From Mycobacterium gastri (lineage in GTDB: Bacteria; Actinomycetota; Actinomycetes; Mycobacteriales; Mycobacteriaceae), in the NCBI RefSeq assembly GCF_002102175.1, contig NZ_LQOX01000093.1, positions 1-49,686 of the forward strand: 49,686 nt of DNA, read 5' to 3'. A model generated the notes under the pieces. The model saw nothing but the letters and a program-made list of their open reading frames with translations, did not search any database and was not told the DNA's origin. Position 1 is the first letter of the stretch; each line of letters begins with the position of its first letter. Shown here piece after piece: positions 45,824-49,686 of the stretch. The position numbers and the translations under genes were made by a program.

Positions 45824-45954
45824 GGCTAAGCAACGCCGCGAGTAGTTGGGCGTGGCCTCCCCTCGGCCGAGGGAAGCTGGCCGGGGCCGAGAGTTCCGCG
45901 CCGGGGTGGAAGTCACATCTGTCACAGGAATCTCCGGGGGGGCGCTACTGGTTG

Positions 45955-46082
45955 TGCCCGCCTCACTGGCCGGAAATTCATGGTGACCACGAATGCTGCT
46001 GGTCAACGGCACGCTGATACCGCACCTTCGCTCGAACCTCTTGTGATGGCAGGTGTTCCGGGGATATCTCACGTGCTCACCG
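45955..46082 (-). repeat. Dispersed intergenic repeat, copy B
   Basis: Reverse-complement counterpart of 23452-23625, about 22 kb away, lacking roughly 45 central bases. It lies between the PE_PGRS gene and the DDE transposon. The rest of 45824-46226 holds no recognisable gene. Confidence 0.75.
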
Positions 46083-46226
46083 GGTGTTGAGCGTCTCTCG
46101 TGCTGACGACACAAGGGTGGTTGTGGGTCACTGTCGGTGAGGATGTCGGGTTGGGCCGCCGTGAGCTGATGGTGGTGGCGTCACCGTGAGGACGGGCTGT
46201 TTAGGCTCGGCGTGATCTTGAAAGTC

Positions 46227-46272
46227 AACGGCCCTTCCCGCTCGCTTTGACTGGCTGTCGGGAAGGGCCGTT
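46227..46272 (+). repeat. Perfect 14-bp hairpin at the transposon left side
   Basis: AACGGCCCTTCCCG (46227-46240) and CGGGAAGGGCCGTT (46259-46272) are perfect complements around an 18-base loop, 23 bases before the TTG start of the next gene. It could shield the transposon gene from outside transcription or be part of its left end. Confidence 0.7.
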
Positions 46273-46295
46273 CGAACGCGCCTGGAGGCGGTCCG

Positions 46296-47081
46296 TTGCT
46301 GAGCGTAGGTGTTGATCCGGCCGGTGTCGAACAGCGGTTGATCTCGGGTGGGCTGGTGTGCCCGGATTGCGGTTCGCGGCTGGCGCCGTGGGGGCATGCC
46401 GCGGAGCGGTTCGTGCGCCAATCCGCCGAGTCGGTGCGGCGGATCCGGCCGCGGCGGGCGATCTGCTCGCGAGCCGGTGGCTGTGGGCGCACCCATGTGT
46501 TGTTGCCCCGGTTTTGGCTGGCCCGGCGGGTCGATCCGGTGGCAGTGATCTGGGCGGCGCTGCTGGCGCGGGCCGCGGGTTGGGGCTGGCGGCGGATCTG
46601 TGCAGCGGCGGGGCGGCCGGCCTCGACGGTGCGGGGTTGGCTGGCGCGGTTTAGCGCGCATGCCGAGGAGATCCGGGTCGGGTTCGCGCGGTTGGAACGG
46701 CTGGCCGGTGTGGGCGCAGACATGGATCGGTTGGCCCCGGCCGGCTCGCCGGTGGCCGACGCGGTCGCCCAGATCGGTGCCGGGTGCGCGGCGGTGCGCC
46801 GGGCAGCTGGTTCGGCGGTGGTCGAGGTGTCGGCGGCCGAGGTGGTTGCGGCGTGTTCGGGCGGCTGGGCTTTTGGGTGCGCGGCCACCGGAGATCGCGG
46901 CGGTGCCGATCAACATCTGACCGCGTCTGTGACCGAGTGGCCCAGCGCGTCAGGGTCGACGGCGTCACTGTCGTCGATCACGAAAGCGTTGAGGTGGGCC
47001 ACCGATGTCGAAGTCGCAGCCGAAGAAGTCGCGAACCGACCGGGCGCAAGATGTTGCGCTGTACCGGTATTCGCTGATTAG
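46296..47081 (+). CDS. Transposon zinc-ribbon/HTH protein (DUF6431-like)
   Basis: 261 residues from a TTG with GGAGG seven bases upstream. A zinc ribbon is visible (CPDCGSRLAPWGH, then CSRAGGCGRTHVLLP) and then a helix-turn-helix (AAGWGWRRICAAAGRPASTV followed by RGWLARF). This layout is typical of the accessory DNA-binding gene just before rve-type transposases in actinobacteria. The C-terminal 80 residues become low-complexity and overlap the transposase gene by 77 bases, so the true end may be affected by a frame change. Confidence 0.68.
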   Translation: MLSVGVDPAGVEQRLISGGLVCPDCGSRLAPWGHAAERFVRQSAESVRRIRPRRAICSRAGGCGRTHVLLPRFWLARRVDPVAVIWAALLARAAGWGWRRICAAAGRPASTVRGWLARFSAHAEEIRVGFARLERLAGVGADMDRLAPAGSPVADAVAQIGAGCAAVRRAAGSAVVEVSAAEVVAACSGGWAFGCAATGDRGGADQHLTASVTEWPSASGSTASLSSITKALRWATDVEVAAEEVANRPGARCCAVPVFAD

Positions 47082-48075
47082 GTCGCTGGCCGATCCGAAC
47101 CTGTTACCGACCGAGCGAGGCCGGCTGGTGCGCCAACTGGCCGCTCAGGTCCATCTCGGGCCGGGCGGGCAGCCGGTGACGGTGTCGCGGGCCAGCCTGG
47201 ACCGCTGGATTAGGGCGTGGCGCGCCGGCGGGTTCGACGCGCTGACCCCGGCCGAACGCCAGGTCACCCCACGCACCGACGCCGAGGTGCTGGAGCTGGC
47301 GGCGCGGCTCAAGCGGGAACACCCCGCGCGCACCGCCGCGCATATCGCCCGCATCATCGAGGCTGAGCAGGGCTGGACGCCCTCGCCGCGGACCCTGCAA
47401 CGCCACTTCGCCCGCCTCGGGCTGGGCACCCGACCCGAGGGCAACCCGCCAAGCGCGTTCGGACGGTTCGAGGCCGCCGAACCCGACGAGATGTGGATCA
47501 GCGACGGCCTGCACGGCCCGATCGTTGACGGCGGGCGGGCGGTGCTGTTCGCGCTGCTCGATGACCACTCCCGTTACGTGCCCGGACACCGGTGGGGCCA
47601 CGGCGAGGACACCTTGGGCATCCAGGCAGCACTGCACGACGCGGTCAAAACCCACGGCTGCCCACGAAAACTGTACTGCGACAACGGCAGCGCGTATTCC
47701 TCGCATCAGCTGGCCTGGTCGACGGCGGTGCTCGATATCCGACTGGTGCACAGTAGGCCAGGAAAACGGCAGGGACGCGGGAAAATCGAGAGGTGGAACC
47801 GCACCGTGCGCGACCAGTTCCTGGTCGAGATCGAGGCCGTCGGCGGGGTCGGTTCGCTCGATGAGCTCAACCGGTTGTTCACCGCCTGGCTGCACCAGCA
47901 CTACCACCGGGCCGTGCATTCAGAAACCGGCGCCACCCCCGCCCAGCGCTACCACGCCGCCGACCGGACCCCGGCGCCGCGGCCAGACCCGGCACTGCTG
48001 CGGCGCGCGTTTTTGTGGCGCGAACAGCGCCGGGTGACCGCGTTCGCCACGGTGTCGTTGCACGGCATTCTCTGA
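47005..48075 (+). CDS. DDE (rve-type) transposase, C-terminally shortened
   Basis: 356 residues. N-terminal HTH region (TVSRASLDRWIRAWRAGGFD, RTAAHIARIIEAEQGWTPS) and an RNase H-like core with D in EMWISDGLHG, D in KLYCDNGSAYSS and E in GRGKIERWNRTVRDQF. The end AFATVSLHGIL is where relatives continue with a beta-barrel (LHGNxYEVD). The stop right after LHG suggests the right part is lost. The start ATG lies inside the preceding gene. Confidence 0.85.
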   Translation: MSKSQPKKSRTDRAQDVALYRYSLIRSLADPNLLPTERGRLVRQLAAQVHLGPGGQPVTVSRASLDRWIRAWRAGGFDALTPAERQVTPRTDAEVLELAARLKREHPARTAAHIARIIEAEQGWTPSPRTLQRHFARLGLGTRPEGNPPSAFGRFEAAEPDEMWISDGLHGPIVDGGRAVLFALLDDHSRYVPGHRWGHGEDTLGIQAALHDAVKTHGCPRKLYCDNGSAYSSHQLAWSTAVLDIRLVHSRPGKRQGRGKIERWNRTVRDQFLVEIEAVGGVGSLDELNRLFTAWLHQHYHRAVHSETGATPAQRYHAADRTPAPRPDPALLRRAFLWREQRRVTAFATVSLHGIL

Positions 48076-48114
48076 ACTACGAAACTGTCACGACCCCAGG
48101 GGTTTTCGAGGTGA

Positions 48115-48372
48115 TCATGATCGTTGACGGACGATGTCGTCGACGAGGCAGTGGATGTGGTGGGCGGTGAAGCTCAGGTCGTCGATCAGGTTGCAGGCCC
48201 TGAAGCCCGGGTGGGCGCGACCGCGGCGGGTCATGAACACGGTGAGCAGGTCGGTGACGTCTGTTCCGCTGCGAAGGAATTCGTCGATCTCGCCGAGCAG
48301 TTCGGCGAGGTGAACGAGGCTGCCGATGGGATAGGCGATGGTCGCGGGTTCGCCGGGGTGGTTCGAGGTCAT
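48115..48372 (-). CDS. Small hypothetical protein next to the tyrosine recombinase
   Basis: 85 residues from the ATG at 48372, twelve bases after the recombinase stop, so probably co-transcribed. Sequence features: a helical N-terminal half (GSLVHLAELLGEIDEFLRSG) and a His/Asp-rich C-terminus (FTAHHIHCLVDDIVRQRS). No known domain recognised. Position suggests an accessory gene of an integrating element. Confidence 0.65.
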   Translation of the reverse strand: MTSNHPGEPATIAYPIGSLVHLAELLGEIDEFLRSGTDVTDLLTVFMTRRGRAHPGFRACNLIDDLSFTAHHIHCLVDDIVRQRS

Positions 48373-48384
48373 CAGGTTAGGTCC

Positions 48385-49686
48385 TCACGCGTTCCTGATC
48401 TCGGTGTCTGTGATGGTGGTGCGGCCGGCGAGTTCGCCGAAGGTGGGTATTCCGAGCTGGATGGTGGCGGCCCGGCGGGCCATCCGATCGAGTTGGGCGA
48501 GTTTGGTTTCCGCGCCTGCGAGGCTGACCCGGAGTCCTTCGACTTCGCCGTGCCATCCTTCGCGTTCGGCCTCGGCGATCCGGTCGAGCAGGTTGTCGCG
48601 GATCTCGGCGATCCGCCTCCGTTGGCTCGGCGACGGGCGCAGGAGGGGGCAGCGCAGGCAGCTGTGCTCGTGGATACACGGGCTGGAATAACTTCTGCCG
48701 CATTCGCCGAGGGCGACGTGTCGCCGCTGGAAGTGACCGAGGAATTCTTCCCATTCCTCGTCGGTGGGCACCCGGTATTCTTCGCTGGGTCTGAGCTCAC
48801 GGCGGCGGTTGATGAACGCCCGGTGGCCGTTGATGACTTCTTCCGGGTAGACGGCCTTGTATCCCATGGTGACGTTGATGTCGCGGTGACCCGCGACGAG
48901 TTGGGCGATGTGGGGTGGCATGCCGTGCATGACCGCGTCGGTGATGAACAGGCGACGAAAATCGTGGGGTGTGAATCTCAGCGGCGTGCCGGTGGTGTCG
49001 GTGAGTCCGGTGCTGGCCAGTGTGTCGTTGATCAGGGGGCGGATCACGGTGGGGCTCAGCGGCCGGTCTTCCAGGCGCCAGTGCCATTGGAACAGCAGCG
49101 GCATCGGCGGGTTCCAGGTCTTCTCGTTGTAGTCGTATGCCGCGACCAGCGGGATGCCGCCGCTGGGCTGGCGGATGCGGGTGACGATGGTGGCTAGCAC
49201 GTCAGCTAGTTCCGGTGAGATCACCAGCAGCCGTTCGGCGTCGGTCTTGGATGGGGCGATCTGCAGCAGCGGAATCAGCTCGCCGGTGGCCGGAAGCCGG
49301 TATTGGATGAGGCTGTGGTGGCTGAGTTCGGTCAGTTCCTCGACACGGATGCCGGTCAGCCGCAGCACCTCGATCGCAGCCCATGCCCAAAAGGTGCGCC
49401 GCTCTTCGGCTTTCAGGTCGCGGCGACTACCGGTTATGGGATCCTCGGCCCAGAGGTGGCTGCCGGATTCCGGTGAGCGCTCGGCACGCCGCAGCACCTG
49501 CCCGTCGAGACTGAACTCTCGACCAGGTTCGGTGGCCAGCGCTGCGGCGAGTGCTCGCGCGGTCCGGCTGCGCCGGTTCTCGGCAGCGGCCACCAGCGTC
49601 GGCAGCACGGGCAGTCGTTCGCGGGTGCGCTGGTCCATCCGGGATTTGCGGGCGGCAACGGTTTTGGCGCGGCCGCTGGTCAGTTC
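48385..49686 (-). CDS. Tyrosine-type site-specific recombinase (partial, runs off window)
   Basis: The frame is open to the right edge (ELTSGRAKTVAARKSRM before the first ATG at 49638), so the true start lies outside. Core residues: Arg in LTGIRVEELTEL, HxxR in TPHDFRRLFIT, GH in VAGHRDINVTMGY and a candidate nucleophile Tyr there or in KAVYPEE. The C-terminus has a Cys-rich knuckle (CGRSYSSPCIHEHSCLRCPL) and a coiled helix (EIRDNLLDRIAEAEREGWHG). It would cut and rejoin DNA to integrate or excise an element. This C-terminal Cys module is seen in Tn554-like/recombinase-trio proteins. Confidence 0.85.
   Translation of the reverse strand, partial: ELTSGRAKTVAARKSRMDQRTRERLPVLPTLVAAAENRRSRTARALAAALATEPGREFSLDGQVLRRAERSPESGSHLWAEDPITGSRRDLKAEERRTFWAWAAIEVLRLTGIRVEELTELSHHSLIQYRLPATGELIPLLQIAPSKTDAERLLVISPELADVLATIVTRIRQPSGGIPLVAAYDYNEKTWNPPMPLLFQWHWRLEDRPLSPTVIRPLINDTLASTGLTDTTGTPLRFTPHDFRRLFITDAVMHGMPPHIAQLVAGHRDINVTMGYKAVYPEEVINGHRAFINRRRELRPSEEYRVPTDEEWEEFLGHFQRRHVALGECGRSYSSPCIHEHSCLRCPLLRPSPSQRRRIAEIRDNLLDRIAEAEREGWHGEVEGLRVSLAGAETKLAQLDRMARRAATIQLGIPTFGELAGRTTITDTEIRNA

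Larger units (their letters stand above)
46227..48075 (+). mobile_element. Two-gene DDE transposon, apparently truncated on the right
   Basis: Zinc/HTH protein gene plus an rve-type transposase gene in overlapping frames. Related actinobacterial elements usually continue with the transposase C-terminal beta-barrel and often a small AAA ATPase. Here the transposase stops at LHGIL and unrelated genes on the other strand follow. Exact ends were not found; coordinates are approximate. Confidence 0.55.

Noticed and set aside
46128..46916. 262- and 235-residue minus-strand frames opposite the transposon HTH gene
   Set aside because: Arg/Pro-rich antisense shadows; the plus-strand frame has a zinc ribbon, HTH and ribosome binding site.

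Overview
The window is high-GC actinobacterial DNA from a slow-growing Mycobacterium that has PE_PGRS genes. Evidence is two PE_PGRS genes, antigen 85C, a MIRU repeat, and a gene order matching M. tuberculosis Rv0109 to Rv0131c: PE_PGRS1, rhomboid, acyltransferase, ldtA, oxyS, oxcA, fadD7, fusA2, an Rv0121c-like gene, pepA, treS, mak, a membrane protein, fbpC, htdZ, fadE1. The species was not determined. It is not M. tuberculosis, because several blocks are inserted or replaced.

Layout. 0.3-3.7 kb: PE_PGRS, a SnoaL-like gene, rhomboid and an SRPBCC protein. 3.7-5.9 kb: two toxin-antitoxin modules, VapBC flanked by imperfect direct repeats and a DUF1778/GNAT pair with a near-perfect palindromic operator, followed by what looks like a 13E12/HNH-gene scar. 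6.2-18.4 kb: a divergent catabolic island. The minus-strand arm holds a beta-propeller SMP-30-like protein, a GntR regulator, an acyl-CoA ligase and an SDR. The plus-strand arm holds an SDR, a Rieske oxygenase, a luciferase-like monooxygenase, a Baeyer-Villiger-type monooxygenase, an SDR and a class III CoA-transferase, all tightly packed. Two matching GntR-type operators sit in the shared promoter region. A plausible reading is hydroxylation, oxidation to a ketone, lactone formation, lactone opening, then CoA activation of a cyclic substrate.

18.6-23.3 kb: the Rv0111-like acyltransferase, then, in the place where M. tuberculosis has gca-gmhA-gmhB-hddA, an M-box (ykoK) Mg2+ riboswitch, a short upstream ORF, a 64-residue ORF and an NRAMP-family transporter without the Mn/Fe signature residues. 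This looks like a Mg2+ uptake unit. 23.7-32.6 kb: ldtA, oxyS, oxcA, fadD7, a DUF2231-like membrane protein, fusA2 and an F420-type PPOX protein. 32.7-41.9 kb: a SnoaL-like gene, pepA, the treS-mak pair joined by a MIRU with overlapping start/stop codons, a DUF1275 membrane protein, fbpC, htdZ and fadE1.

42.3-49.7 kb: the conserved order breaks down. An IS4-family element (transposase frameshifted at a C6 run), a second PE_PGRS gene, a two-gene DDE transposon that seems to have lost its right side, a small unknown gene and a tyrosine recombinase running off the window lie in a row. No rRNA, tRNA or CRISPR was seen.
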